A stretch of 64,000 nucleotides of DNA from Chitinophagaceae bacterium (GTDB lineage: Bacteria > Bacteroidota > Bacteroidia > Chitinophagales > Chitinophagaceae). Positions 7,757-16,529 of the stretch are shown one piece after another. The stretch lies in the NCBI GenBank assembly GCA_023957155.1, contig JAMLHK010000007.1, positions 1-64,000 of the forward strand, given 5' to 3'. Every line of letters begins with the position of its first letter. Position 1 is the stretch's first letter. The position numbers and the translations under genes are program-made. Below the pieces are notes generated by a model that worked only from the letters and a program-made list of their open reading frames with translations, ran no database searches and was not told the DNA's origin.

Positions 7757-10700
7757 TTAGAAGTCTTTTAGGTATGATAATCCATTTTTTCTCAGAAATG
7801 CAAATGACTTTACCGGCAGTGGAAGAATATCCTTTTTTAGATAACCAAGGAATATTTCATCTGCAGTTAAAATAAAGGACTTTATAGTATAACTATCAGC
7901 GTCTGGCACTAAGTTTATAAGTGCCTTCTTGTTGGCGTTAAGCCAATTAGTACGCTCCACATGCTTTCTCATTTTTGCATCTTTATCTTTTCCGTCACGT
8001 CCCAAATATTCATCCATTTCAACTTTTATTTCATGTACGTTGCGACCGCCCTGTATGTTTTTACATTCAATGGGATAAATAATGCGATTTCCGTGGTCAA
8101 TAACCAGCAGGTCAATATCTCCGTAGTCCTTTTCAGCCTCGATATGCTCTTTAGAAACACCTGGTTTCATTTGCACTTCGTAAGGTATTACCTCGTAGTT
8201 GGAGTTTTCATCAAACCAAGTTTTAACTGCCTTTCGGTAGGGATTACCCTTTTTGCCAGAGGCGGTAGCAAGCCAACTCTTCATTCGATCTGACTTAGCG
8301 CCAGGAAGTTTGCTTGAGAACAGGAGATAAAACAAGTTGTCAATAAATTGTGTTAAATGCCTGTAACCATAATAGTAGTAAAGAGTATCATTTTTGATGA
8401 CTTTAACTAATGGCCTTCTGATATAAGAAATAGGTCGGTTATACCTCCAAGGAAAAATATCAAGAGAACAGTAACCTGCAGGTGGTACAGCAATACTTTC
8501 TCTCTCCAATAACGTTAATAAGTTAAGTGAGGTGTTAATATTATTTCCGGATATTCCTTCAATTCTTGATAAAATATCTTTTACATTGATTTCTTCTATC
8601 TCCATGCAAGATTTAGCATTGATAAACCCCTCGTTTACCAATGAGCCGACAATTTTGGAAAGTATTGTAAGTGTTAGTCCAAATTCTGCCTTGAATGCAG
8701 TGTCAAGCAACTTTGATTCTTCTGTTTCTACAGCGTTTCCGGTTTTTTTGGCAGGAACATAATTTTTTTCAAATTCTTCAATATCCTTAAACAAAGTGCT
8801 CTCCGTTCTGGCTATTGCATAGGGTTTGAAAGCTTCGCGCTCTATTGTTTTATCAATACCTATGCGACCCGAAGGAAGTAGCCCCATTTTCGGATCGTCT
8901 ATCCCCATTCGCATCGCTTCACTCAAAGCGCCCCATTCAGTCAGTTGATTTGTAAGGGCAAGTAGTTCATCAATGTCATCAAAATTGGGCCACCTGTTTC
9001 CTGTCGGAATGTTGGTAGCAACAAATTCTATCAGCGTTCTAATAGCATGGGCAGTGGTCACCAGATTTTTTTCTCCATCAAGTAACTGTTGTACTTCTGT
9101 TTCAAAGTTACTAAAGCAAGCAATTTTTGCGGGGATGACAATTTCCTTCAATTCCCTGAAATGGATACATTTTTCATTTAGCTTAATTAACCATTGCAGG
9201 AGTTCAGGCCCATTAAATATTGCCAGCTTCGTAGTAATCTGTGTTGCTAGGGCAGTTACCACATCATCACAGAGTTTAATTCTGTCTTTTTTATCTGGAA
9301 TGTGTTCAGATACTACGTATCCTTTCGGTAAATAGCTTACAAGATTGTCCAAGATATACGAAATGTCGGTATCGGTAATATACCGTATTGGTGGCAGGTT
9401 GCGATCATCCATTTTAATATTAGTAGAAGTGTCACTAAAAAGAAGCATCTTGGCACCGGGAGGCTGTAGTATTTGGTCAATTATTTCATCAATAATGTCG
9501 GAGTTTAATTCTGTATTCGTCCCGGCAGCCTTAATATAGTTTACAATACCGTTTAGTACTGCGTCCATAAGTATTCTATCAGCACGATTGTCTGAAAGCA
9601 TTACAGCATAGATATACTCAAAAGGCATAATGATACGTATAGTCGGAGCATTGATCTCAATAATGAGTTTAATATCTTCCAACGGTACCGATTTGATCTC
9701 AAATTGCCTTGCTTCCATCAGTTGTTCATCAACTACTATCTCTAGTTCAAACTGAATAAATGTCTGCTTGTTCAAATACGGAGCCAGAAGTGGTTCCATT
9801 TTATTCAACCAGAAAGCAACAGCTTCGCATACATATGTTCCCCAACTTTCCCTTGATGGCTTCGTTTGCTGATTGATAACCCATATTGGCATTTTATAAC
9901 TTTCAATAACAATCCGGAAATACCGACTTAATTCTTCTTCTATATAGATCGGCGCATAATCTTTGTATCGGCGTACTTTGGCGTAAGCAAGTTGCTCCTT
10001 GTAAAAAATGGGTATGGCATGCTCATTCTGCTGTTTTTGCACTTCTCTTCTGAAGTCATTTGAGTTACCGTTTACGATCATTAGCACGCCTCCTACTGGA
10101 TTGGCTTCATCGGAATGAAGTAGGCTGCCTGCATTTTTACGATAAATAGCGTAGGCGTCCATTGGGCCACCCATTGACATAATTCTAGCCAGTTCATTTG
10201 TTCTGCTGTAACACTTTGCAAATTTCCATAGTGTTAAGCTATTGACATTGGAAGAATGGATAATAGCCCATAGCTCACGATACTTTAAAGCCAGAGATTG
10301 ATTTCCTGCTGATGGTTTAGACCACATAAAATAATGGTTATTGCCCGTTTCACCAATGATATAGAGGCAAAATATTCCAAATGGCTGCTTTGGGTTAAGA
10401 GTGCTGAGATACTGAATTACCTCCAGTGTCCGATCTTCGTAAGGGTCATTGGAATTAGAGGTTGACAGGTTCTTTTCGTCAAGAGATTGCTGTTCGCCAG
10501 TTTTGACATAGCAGATATAAGCGAGTTTTTGATTATCAAATTGAAATACTGTTTCCCTAACAGGTAACGGCTTTTGTAACTCGGGCAGTTCTATATCCGT
10601 TGCCAGCCACTCTGTTTTTTCTAGTGTTCTACAAGTAAGATAGAATTGTCTTTCGTAGAGCAAATTCATTAGCTCATCATAGCAATTGTACTCCTTTGCT

Positions 10701-11572
10701 TTTTGATATGCATAAGTAATGAGTGAATTTAAAATACCCGTTGGCATGTAAAGAATGAAATCATCTCCTACTACTACAATTGGCTTATAATTGACAACAT
10801 TCTCATCTGGATTGTCGTTCCTAAGTTCGTCTGCCCCTGGTTGGACTGTGAACTCGTCCAAAATAGCCATGTCGTAATTATGTTCATCACATACCTCTTT
10901 TAAATTTGTTCGGTCAAATACGATAGCATCTGTGTATGTAGTAGTAACTCCATGAGGGGGGAACTCAATATTGCCGGTAGTTCCCTCTTGATAGATAAAT
11001 GGTACATGTCCCGCTTTGTGCGCCACACTGTTGCTCATGAATAACAATAAACCTACGGCATCGTGTACTTTCTTTATGAAGTGCTCGTGTAAAGTGTGTT
11101 TATGAAGGAAAATACATTCTGTAAGTTGATTCAATATCACAGTAAACCCATCATATATGCCAGGATAGACAATGTAATTGCCTTGCTCGAAAACAGCTAT
11201 TTCAGTAAAGGCACTTGAAAGCGAATCTTCTAACAATTCCCCATTGGTATAATTTTGTATTACCTCTTTCAACGTTTCCCACATAGCCGGTGGCTTTTTA
11301 TCATTAGGGTCAAACTGCAGCAACGTTGTTCTGCATAACTGCTCAAAGCGAAAATTTCTGCCGTGATTTTCGGGATGTAGCTGTAGCGCACTTAATAGCC
11401 CCAACATCTGTACAGAGTTACGAGATGCCAATAAATCATTAAAGTTTATTGTTGGCGATTTAGTTATTTTTTGTGTAGTATCAGCAAGATCATCCTGTTC
11501 TTTTAGATGGCATTGTTTATACTTTTTACCGCTACCACATGGGCATGGGTCGTTCCTTCCAATTTTCTTCAT
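7757..11572 (-). CDS. Large SEC-C / PD-(D/E)xK protein, island gene 1
   Basis: 1271 aa. The N terminus is a textbook SEC-C zinc motif (residues 6-22, RNDPCPCGSGKKYKQCH; C10, C12, C21, H22). The C terminus holds a nuclease core: GDIDLLVID (D1154) and PIECKN (E1169-x-K1171), a PD-(D/E)xK arrangement similar to NERD/restriction-type domains. The roughly 1100 residues between have no family I can name and look like helical-repeat or mixed scaffold sequence. There is no ATPase Walker motif that I could find. First gene of the leftward group, with a -7 box at 11605-11612. Likely a sensor or scaffold with a nuclease effector end; its exact job is unknown. Confidence 0.75.
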   Translation of the reverse strand: MKKIGRNDPCPCGSGKKYKQCHLKEQDDLADTTQKITKSPTINFNDLLASRNSVQMLGLLSALQLHPENHGRNFRFEQLCRTTLLQFDPNDKKPPAMWETLKEVIQNYTNGELLEDSLSSAFTEIAVFEQGNYIVYPGIYDGFTVILNQLTECIFLHKHTLHEHFIKKVHDAVGLLLFMSNSVAHKAGHVPFIYQEGTTGNIEFPPHGVTTTYTDAIVFDRTNLKEVCDEHNYDMAILDEFTVQPGADELRNDNPDENVVNYKPIVVVGDDFILYMPTGILNSLITYAYQKAKEYNCYDELMNLLYERQFYLTCRTLEKTEWLATDIELPELQKPLPVRETVFQFDNQKLAYICYVKTGEQQSLDEKNLSTSNSNDPYEDRTLEVIQYLSTLNPKQPFGIFCLYIIGETGNNHYFMWSKPSAGNQSLALKYRELWAIIHSSNVNSLTLWKFAKCYSRTNELARIMSMGGPMDAYAIYRKNAGSLLHSDEANPVGGVLMIVNGNSNDFRREVQKQQNEHAIPIFYKEQLAYAKVRRYKDYAPIYIEEELSRYFRIVIESYKMPIWVINQQTKPSRESWGTYVCEAVAFWLNKMEPLLAPYLNKQTFIQFELEIVVDEQLMEARQFEIKSVPLEDIKLIIEINAPTIRIIMPFEYIYAVMLSDNRADRILMDAVLNGIVNYIKAAGTNTELNSDIIDEIIDQILQPPGAKMLLFSDTSTNIKMDDRNLPPIRYITDTDISYILDNLVSYLPKGYVVSEHIPDKKDRIKLCDDVVTALATQITTKLAIFNGPELLQWLIKLNEKCIHFRELKEIVIPAKIACFSNFETEVQQLLDGEKNLVTTAHAIRTLIEFVATNIPTGNRWPNFDDIDELLALTNQLTEWGALSEAMRMGIDDPKMGLLPSGRIGIDKTIEREAFKPYAIARTESTLFKDIEEFEKNYVPAKKTGNAVETEESKLLDTAFKAEFGLTLTILSKIVGSLVNEGFINAKSCMEIEEINVKDILSRIEGISGNNINTSLNLLTLLERESIAVPPAGYCSLDIFPWRYNRPISYIRRPLVKVIKNDTLYYYYGYRHLTQFIDNLFYLLFSSKLPGAKSDRMKSWLATASGKKGNPYRKAVKTWFDENSNYEVIPYEVQMKPGVSKEHIEAEKDYGDIDLLVIDHGNRIIYPIECKNIQGGRNVHEIKVEMDEYLGRDGKDKDAKMRKHVERTNWLNANKKALINLVPDADSYTIKSFILTADEIFLGYLKKDILPLPVKSFAFLRKNGLSYLKDF

Positions 11573-11604
11573 AATTATGTAATCGATCGGGTTAAAAATA
11601 TTTA

Positions 11605-11612
11605 CAAAAATA
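11605..11612 (-). promoter_or_regulatory. Candidate -7 box (TATTTTTG) of the island nuclease/protease operon
   Basis: A TAnnTTTG match on the minus strand, 33 bp before the ATG at 11572. It would give a leader of roughly 25 nt for the 1271-aa gene and the genes behind it. Confidence 0.45.
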
Positions 11613-11628
11613 CTAAAATTATTAGCAA

Positions 11629-11751
11629 CTAAATTTGCTTTTTGCTTATGATACCTTCCACCCCAAGGGTATTAATAATCCTGTCCATTTCATCTTCCAC
11701 GATCGCTTTTGCCTCCGTTTTTATACGCAGGAGAATCTCCCGGATAACTTT
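11629..11751 (-). pseudogene. C-terminal fragment of a small island gene (paralogue of 14258-14498)
   Basis: An open minus-strand frame of 40 codons, ending in TAG, includes AKAIVEDEMDRIINTLG. The same block (VKAIVEDEMDRIMNTPG) ends the broken gene at 14258-14498, so these are two degraded copies of one unknown family. An upstream TGA closes the frame and no start is left. Confidence 0.55.
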
Positions 11752-11889
11752 TCATCAGCACAGTTTTCGGTAATGATTTGTAGACTACTAATATTAATAC
11801 CTTAATCACATTGCATATGCATGAAACATCTTTTGCAAAATGCGTTGAATAAAGCTATTAACGAATCCTCCACTCGTCATTTACACTAT

Positions 11890-12663
11890 TTAGTTTGACT
11901 TCAACGATTTGGGGGATTTGTAGAAAAGATATTTTGATAAAACCCCGACATTCATTTCTTCAAACGTTACTAATTCAGGCCAACGCTCTGCCCTATCCAG
12001 AATCGAAGCCATTACCTTGATAAAATTTTCATCGAAACCAGGCAAAAACCCATGAGCCTTTTGCCATTTACATAGTTTTGATAGCAGTAACAATCCGTAG
12101 AATAATGAAAAATCTCTATAATATAATTTGAAATTAGCGGTAGAAAAATTAATGTCTGGTAAATCCCCCCATCCCATTCTTAAAAGATTATTCGGGCTAA
12201 AATGGACAAAGGAAGAAGATGCGTGATATAAATAGTTGTACAATTCCAACTCTCCAGCTTCTTTGCTCATAAAATGAACAGAAGGAAATACCCCTTTTAG
12301 TGGAACCTTGGGAAGTTTTGCTTTGACGATTGCCTTTAATCTGATTTTTGTTTCTTCCATTTTTGTAGAAAAACTGTCTTGATAGTATAAGAGTTGATCA
12401 GGCCGATTAGCTTCAAAATATTTCCATTGTACCACACTAGAATTAAGATGATCGTAATAATGTCGTAGATGAATGACTTCATCACTATTTTCCGGAAAGT
12501 GGGAGAAAATGAATTTTTCAACAATATATTCTTCGCATATTCCTCGGAGTGTAGGAAGGGTAAAATACATATGATCTTCATGATGGCTATTAATAGACCT
12601 TACAAATTCATATGCTTTAATAACAGTAGCTTTTGTTATTTGTGTAAATAAAAAAGCCTCTTT
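11890..12663 (-). pseudogene. DUF5677-like protein, 5' end lost at an IS3 insertion
   Basis: The ATG-started frame is 226 aa (from 12570), but the reading frame stays open upstream to 12663, a few bases from the IS3 end, and the added 32 codons (AFLFTQITKATVIKAYEFVRS...) look like real protein. The central block ELYNYLYHASSSFVHFSP resembles the DUF5677 signature (Y-H-x-S-x-x-V-H-F). It probably began on the other side of the IS element, where a fragment starts at 14194. No function is established for this family; members occur in defence and mobile contexts. Confidence 0.6.
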
Positions 12664-12698
12664 TTAGACTGAACCCAAAAGTTTAGACGAGTTTATAA

Positions 12699-13532
12699 TT
12701 AATTTCGATAGTGACGAGCCCGATATCGTATCGGGCTCATTCCATTAAGATTGAGCTTTATTCTATCATTATTGTAGTAGTTTATATAGTGCTTAATTTC
12801 TTTTTTCAATTGAAAAATCGATTTATATTTCTTCAAATAAAACAATTCTGATTTTACGATTCCAAAGAAATTCTCTACCACTGCATTGTCCAGGCAGTTC
12901 CCTTTTCTGGACATACTTTGTATTACCCCTTTTTCTTGTAGTAAATGTTGATATTGTTTCATTTGATATTGCCAGCCCTGATCGGAATGGAGCAGTAGGG
13001 ACTGTGGTTTGTTTACTTTCTTAAAAGCCTTATCCAGCATACTCATCACACTCTTAAAGCTGGGACTTTCGGAAAGTTCATAACTCACAATCTCCTGATT
13101 GTATAAATCCAGAACAGGCGATAAATACAATTTTTTTCCCAGAACATTGAACTCAGTTACATCCGTTACCCATTTCTGATTGGGCCTTTCTGCTTTAAAA
13201 GCCCTGTTCAATAGATTAGGTGCTATTTTTCCCTGCTCCCCTTTATACGACTTGTATTTTTTTATCCTGATCACACTCCTCAATTTTAACATTTGCATTA
13301 ATCGAAAAACCGTTTTGTGATTAATGATTTGTCCCTGCTGACGCAGTAATAGGGTAATGCGCCTGTACCCTAAACGGCCTTTGTGTTTGTGATAAAGGGT
13401 TTGAATCGCCGCTTTAATTTCAAGATATTTATCTGCAATGCCCAATTGCTTTGCATAGTAGTAAAAACTGCTTCTTGCCATTTTCAGACAACTAAGCAAT
13501 ACAGCCAAATCATATTTATGCCTTAGTTCCAT
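12699..13532 (-). CDS. IS3-family transposase OrfB (DDE integrase core)
   Basis: 277 aa. The N-terminal HTH_21-type region (YHKHKGRLGYRRITLLLRQQG) is followed by the rve core: Asp in WVTDVTEF, Asp in LLHSDQGWQYQ, and Glu in NCLDNAVVENFFG, the classic IS3 D, D(35)E set. Its ATG overlaps the OrfA stop by one base. Upstream OrfA ends in an A-rich stretch (CAAAAAGC) that could allow a -1 slip to make an OrfAB fusion, as in IS150; slippage itself is inference. Confidence 0.92.
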   Translation of the reverse strand: MELRHKYDLAVLLSCLKMARSSFYYYAKQLGIADKYLEIKAAIQTLYHKHKGRLGYRRITLLLRQQGQIINHKTVFRLMQMLKLRSVIRIKKYKSYKGEQGKIAPNLLNRAFKAERPNQKWVTDVTEFNVLGKKLYLSPVLDLYNQEIVSYELSESPSFKSVMSMLDKAFKKVNKPQSLLLHSDQGWQYQMKQYQHLLQEKGVIQSMSRKGNCLDNAVVENFFGIVKSELFYLKKYKSIFQLKKEIKHYINYYNNDRIKLNLNGMSPIRYRARHYRN

Positions 13533-14053
13533 TATGGCTTTTGCTTTTTGTCCGTTTGAACTAAGGCTTGAAGCTTTTTTAGCAACTCATTTTCTGCTCG
13601 TAAATACTCGTTTTCTAACAACAGCTCTTCTTCCCTGGTTAAGGGTTTGGCTGATTTTCTCTTTTTTCTTTTTATGGGCTTGTCCATCTTTTTAGGTCGT
13701 CCTTTGGGTTGGGGAATTAAGCCTGATTGTCCGGTTGATTCATAAGCCTTGCGCCAGTTAATAATTACTGATTCGCTTGGTATATTGAACCGAAAACAGG
13801 CTGCCCGTAAAGATAAAAGTTCCTTGTCTATGGTTGTTAAGACTTGTTGTTTAAAGGCTGCATCATAATGCCGCTTACTCCTGGCTTTAAGTCCTGCTTT
13901 ACCATATCGATTATAGAAACCTACCCAGAGCCGAAGATTGGCTCTATCAACTCCTTTTTCCCTTGCAGCTTCGCTTACTGATTGCCCTTTTTGCAATACT
14001 GCTTCCACGCAACGAAGCCTAAAATCATAATTGTACTTATTTCTTTTGTACAT
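13532..14053 (-). CDS. IS3-family OrfA (helix-turn-helix protein)
   Basis: 173 aa. Two helix-turn-helix units are visible (residues about 8-50, RLRCVEAVLQKGQSVSEAAR, and about 65-105), then a Lys-rich linker, and finally a leucine-zipper-like coiled coil (EEELLLENEYLRAENELLKKL). This layout is standard for IS150-group OrfA, which binds the inverted repeats. It overlaps OrfB by one base. Confidence 0.9.
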   Translation of the reverse strand: MYKRNKYNYDFRLRCVEAVLQKGQSVSEAAREKGVDRANLRLWVGFYNRYGKAGLKARSKRHYDAAFKQQVLTTIDKELLSLRAACFRFNIPSESVIINWRKAYESTGQSGLIPQPKGRPKKMDKPIKRKKRKSAKPLTREEELLLENEYLRAENELLKKLQALVQTDKKQKP

Positions 14054-14091
14054 AAAAATGCCCCCAATTAGTGTCTAACTTTTTGGGGGCA

Positions 14092-14194
14092 GTGCATTTT
14101 GAAGAACTTTTCCAGTAGAATGTGATTTAAAATACGAATCCATGCTGTTTACTATTTCAGTTACCGCTTTATTAAATTCAGAAAGTTTATTCAT
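14092..14194 (-). pseudogene. 5' fragment of a gene truncated by the IS3 element
   Basis: The ATG at 14194 opens 34 codons (MNKLSEFNKAVTEIVNSMDS...) that run straight into the IS3 end. It may be the missing N terminus of the DUF5677-like gene on the other side. The two pieces do not join in frame without lost bases, so the link is likely but not proven. Confidence 0.5.
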
Positions 14195-14257
14195 ATATAA
14201 TTAGTTAAACAGTATAAAATAAAATTTAAGCGTTGCACGAAATATTTTGTTTTTTCT

Positions 14258-14498
14258 TCACCATTCCAGCCATCCCGGTGTATTCATAATCCTGTCCATT
14301 TCATCCTCAACAATTGCTTTTACCTTCCATTTTGCGAGTTCTACCACCAAACGATACTTTTCGAAGAAATCACTTTAAGGTTTTTTCATGGATTTCTCTT
14401 GAGACTTTCAACAAGTCTTCCTCCAGGGAATATCCTTTTAATTGTCCGCTCAGAAAGGCGAGGTTATAGTATTGGTCAGACTTGCAATACTGTTCCAT
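14258..14498 (-). pseudogene. Small unknown gene with one frameshift
   Basis: Starting at the ATG at 14498, the frame MEQYCKSDQYYNLAFLSGQL... runs 42 codons to a TGA. A one-base shift continues DFFEKYRLVVELAKWKVKAIVEDEMDRIMN to the end at 14258. The combined product would be about 80 aa. The distal block is shared with the fragment at 11629-11751. Family not recognised; frameshift read directly. Confidence 0.6.
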
Positions 14499-14577
14499 TT
14501 AACAAAATTATCAATTAAATATCTTTCAAGTATTTGATGCAGAGTAAATAAAATAATAAGCCTCTTTATATCCGAAA

Positions 14578-14601
14578 TAAAAAAACCGCCTTTTGGGCGG
14601 C
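14578..14601 (-). terminator. Terminator hairpin downstream of the small relic gene
   Basis: The minus strand reads GCCGCCCAAAAGGCGGTTTTTTT: a six-pair stem, an AAAA loop and a T run. It lies just after the frame that ends at 14628. Confidence 0.6.
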
Positions 14602-14627
14602 TTCATATATTTTAAGAAAATATTACT

Positions 14628-14792
14628 CTATTTCGGGAGTGCTCCTTTTAGTTTCCGCAAAGTTTTATTTGCAGCTTCCAATTTCTTAGGTGCAAGAGCC
14701 TTACTCTTACGCTTGTTAAGATTTTCATCAACTGTTAAGGTAAATTCCTATTTAAACAGATCACTTTGATATTTTATGACTTCCTGTTTCAT
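14628..14792 (-). pseudogene. 54-codon small gene with an internal TAG
   Basis: The ATG at 14792 opens MKQEVIKYQSDLFK, then TAG at codon 15, then in the same frame EFTLTVDENLNKRKSK...LRKLKGALPK to a second TAG at 14628. Both halves have coding-like composition, and a terminator follows at once. It reads as a small basic protein killed by one nonsense mutation. Family unknown. Read-through is not supported by anything else visible. Confidence 0.45.
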
Positions 14793-14811
14793 ACTGTAAA
14801 TTTACTTATTG

Positions 14812-15611
14812 CTACAATTTAAGATGCCGTTTTGCTTTCCTGAAAACATCATCAAATCCCGGCAACGCATGCACCTGGTTAGTTAATTTCTTTTCCCAGC
14901 CTTGTTTCAGGTTCTTTTCTTTTGCTAAAACTTTTTCTTCAAATAACCTGGGATCGTGTTTTTTATTTTTCGCTTTGCGTTCAAATTCGGGTTTATGGTA
15001 GCGGGTATCCATTCCTTCGTATTCCGTTAAGTACCAGAAATCAAACAAATCCCTCGGCTCTGTACGGCCCATCAATGCCGTCATTTTTCTATCAATACTT
15101 CAGACAATGAATAGCATTGCAGTTGAAAAGATTGTTCAGGCAGGTCAGAATAGAGGATAAAAACGGATCGTTGCTCTACCGGGTATTCCAGCGTTTCACT
15201 ACGGGTAATATCAATCTTTGCATTCCTGCTGTTGATGTTTCCCAGTAAAGGGCCTATGTAGTTAATGTAAAATGCAAGGCTTCTGCTGATATGTGTATTT
15301 GCTTCGCCCAACTGCAACGTAATATTGGCTTCTTCCTTTACAAAGGCATATACCTTTTCAAATTCATGAAGCAATTCTTCGTTGGTGATTTTCTCGTCCA
15401 ACAACGTAAAATCCAGGTCTTCCGAAAAACGGTAATCAGGAAAATATATTTTTTTGAGCACCGTCCCACCTTTAAATACAAGCTGTTTTGACAAAAGCTC
15501 ATTGCCTGCTATACCAAACAATATCCAACTCAATATGTAGTCTTTTTCAATTTGGGTGTCTTTCAATTTATTCTTTACTGCCACTGCATTTATTTCTTTA
15601 GCTTGTATCAT
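14812..15611 (-). pseudogene. abiEii: AbiEii nucleotidyltransferase toxin, split by a frameshift
   Basis: Two frames, 15081-15611 (176 aa) and 14812-15084 (90 aa), together make one AbiEii/AbiGii toxin. The first holds the nucleotidyltransferase core: VFKGGTVLKKIYF (GG/GT motif) and RFSEDLDFTLL (D-x-D). It ends YSLSEVLIEK and stops; the second resumes MTALMGRTEPRDLFDFWYLTEY, the usual continuation of the family. One extra A in the A5 run at 15084-15088 (plus-strand T5) would restore a single 266-aa protein. Such toxins transfer nucleotides to tRNA or other targets. It sits 4 bp behind the AbiEi antitoxin. The break could be a true mutation, phase variation or a sequencing error. Confidence 0.8.
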
Positions 15612-15615
15612 AAGT

Positions 15616-16443
15616 CTAAGTAAAAATGGATGAAGTAATGTCTTCTGTATCTATGTTCTGCTGGATGCTCCATTTGCTGATAAATTTTCCTTTGTTTTCA
15701 TAGGAAGGTTCCAGTAACGTGAATGATCGAGTTTTCAGTTGCTGTAATTCATTCACAACAGGATGATCTATTTGCAATAGTTCCAGTAAAAATCCTAACC
15801 GCTTAATTACCGCCTGGGCGTCGAATTTTTTACAATAAAGAAGAAGCTTTTCGTAGTCTGTCTTTTCCTTCACTTTGTAAAGCGCTTTGCATATTTCTGT
15901 AATTCCACCACCATAGTCGGGTTTATAGAGGCAGTCAATAAAGGTTTTTTCAAGGTCACTGCAAGGAACTTTATTAAAGTTGTTAATCCAGGTACTCTTA
16001 GCACCAAAAAAATGCGTTTTGTTATGGTAGATAAACTGAAATTGTCTGTCCCCGATTTTAAGGGATGAAGGCTTTACCTGCCTGTCCACTACGATTTGTT
16101 CTACCATAGACGGTTGCGTAATGAGACCATGCAGTTCTAATGCACTGTAATAACCTATATAGTAGTTAGCATCCCCCACAAGATAGCCTGCTACCAAATG
16201 CCAATCAGGGAAATAACCGGCAGCATCCTGTTCGTAGGGAATAATCCAGTAAAGCCCATCCTTTAGGCGTAATAACAATCCCCTGTTTACCATATCACGC
16301 ATGAGCTTCCTGACGGCATCACCAGACGAGTGATACAGCAAAGCTGTTGCTTCAGCCAAGGTAAAACCAGGCTGGTTCAGCCCAGTAAAATGCCTGATGA
16401 CTTCGGCTGACTGCGTTGATAATGTTTTATGTTTTATATCCAT
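15616..16443 (-). CDS. abiEi: AbiEi-type antitoxin / transcriptional repressor
   Basis: 275 aa. The N-terminal winged helix (residues about 10-70, GFTLAEATALLYHSSGDAVRKLMRDMVNRGLLLRLKDGLYWI) is the DNA-binding domain of AbiEi antitoxins. The middle YYIGYYSALELHGL is the family signature of the second domain. It directly precedes the AbiEii toxin gene, the standard type IV toxin-antitoxin order. AbiEi proteins repress their own promoter by binding inverted repeats; a perfect palindrome lies just before this start codon. Because the toxin is broken while the antitoxin is intact, the pair may be on its way to loss. Confidence 0.85.
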   Translation of the reverse strand: MDIKHKTLSTQSAEVIRHFTGLNQPGFTLAEATALLYHSSGDAVRKLMRDMVNRGLLLRLKDGLYWIIPYEQDAAGYFPDWHLVAGYLVGDANYYIGYYSALELHGLITQPSMVEQIVVDRQVKPSSLKIGDRQFQFIYHNKTHFFGAKSTWINNFNKVPCSDLEKTFIDCLYKPDYGGGITEICKALYKVKEKTDYEKLLLYCKKFDAQAVIKRLGFLLELLQIDHPVVNELQQLKTRSFTLLEPSYENKGKFISKWSIQQNIDTEDITSSIFT

Positions 16444-16446
16444 TTT

Positions 16447-16463
16447 GGGACTTTAAAAGTCCC
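16447..16463. promoter_or_regulatory. Candidate AbiEi operator (perfect 17-bp palindrome)
   Basis: GGGACTTTAAAAGTCCC lies four bases before the abiEi ATG. A second inverted copy of the half-site (CGGGACTT) is at 16509-16516. A -7-like TATCTTTA lies between them at 16466-16473. AbiEi binding to promoter palindromes is known; this particular site is inferred. Confidence 0.55.
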
Positions 16464-16529
16464 GATAAAGATACGAAACATATTTAAAATTATCAATTAT
16501 ATCTATTTCGGGACTTATCAGGTCACATT

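Larger units (their letters stand above)
12670..14091 (-). mobile_element. IS3-family element (IS150-like organisation)
   Basis: The outer ends pair as imperfect inverted repeats: TGAACCCAAAAGTTTAGAC at the left and, on the reverse strand, TGCCCCCAAAAAGTTAGAC at the right. Two overlapping genes, OrfA and OrfB, fill it. I could not find a matching short target duplication (left flank GAC, right flank GTG), so the insertion may have been followed by deletion. It separates two pieces of what appears to be a DUF5677-like gene. Confidence 0.85.

Noticed and set aside
4533-11572. Type I or III restriction-modification system
   Set aside because: Nuclease-like domains are present but there is no methyltransferase motif, specificity subunit or helicase.
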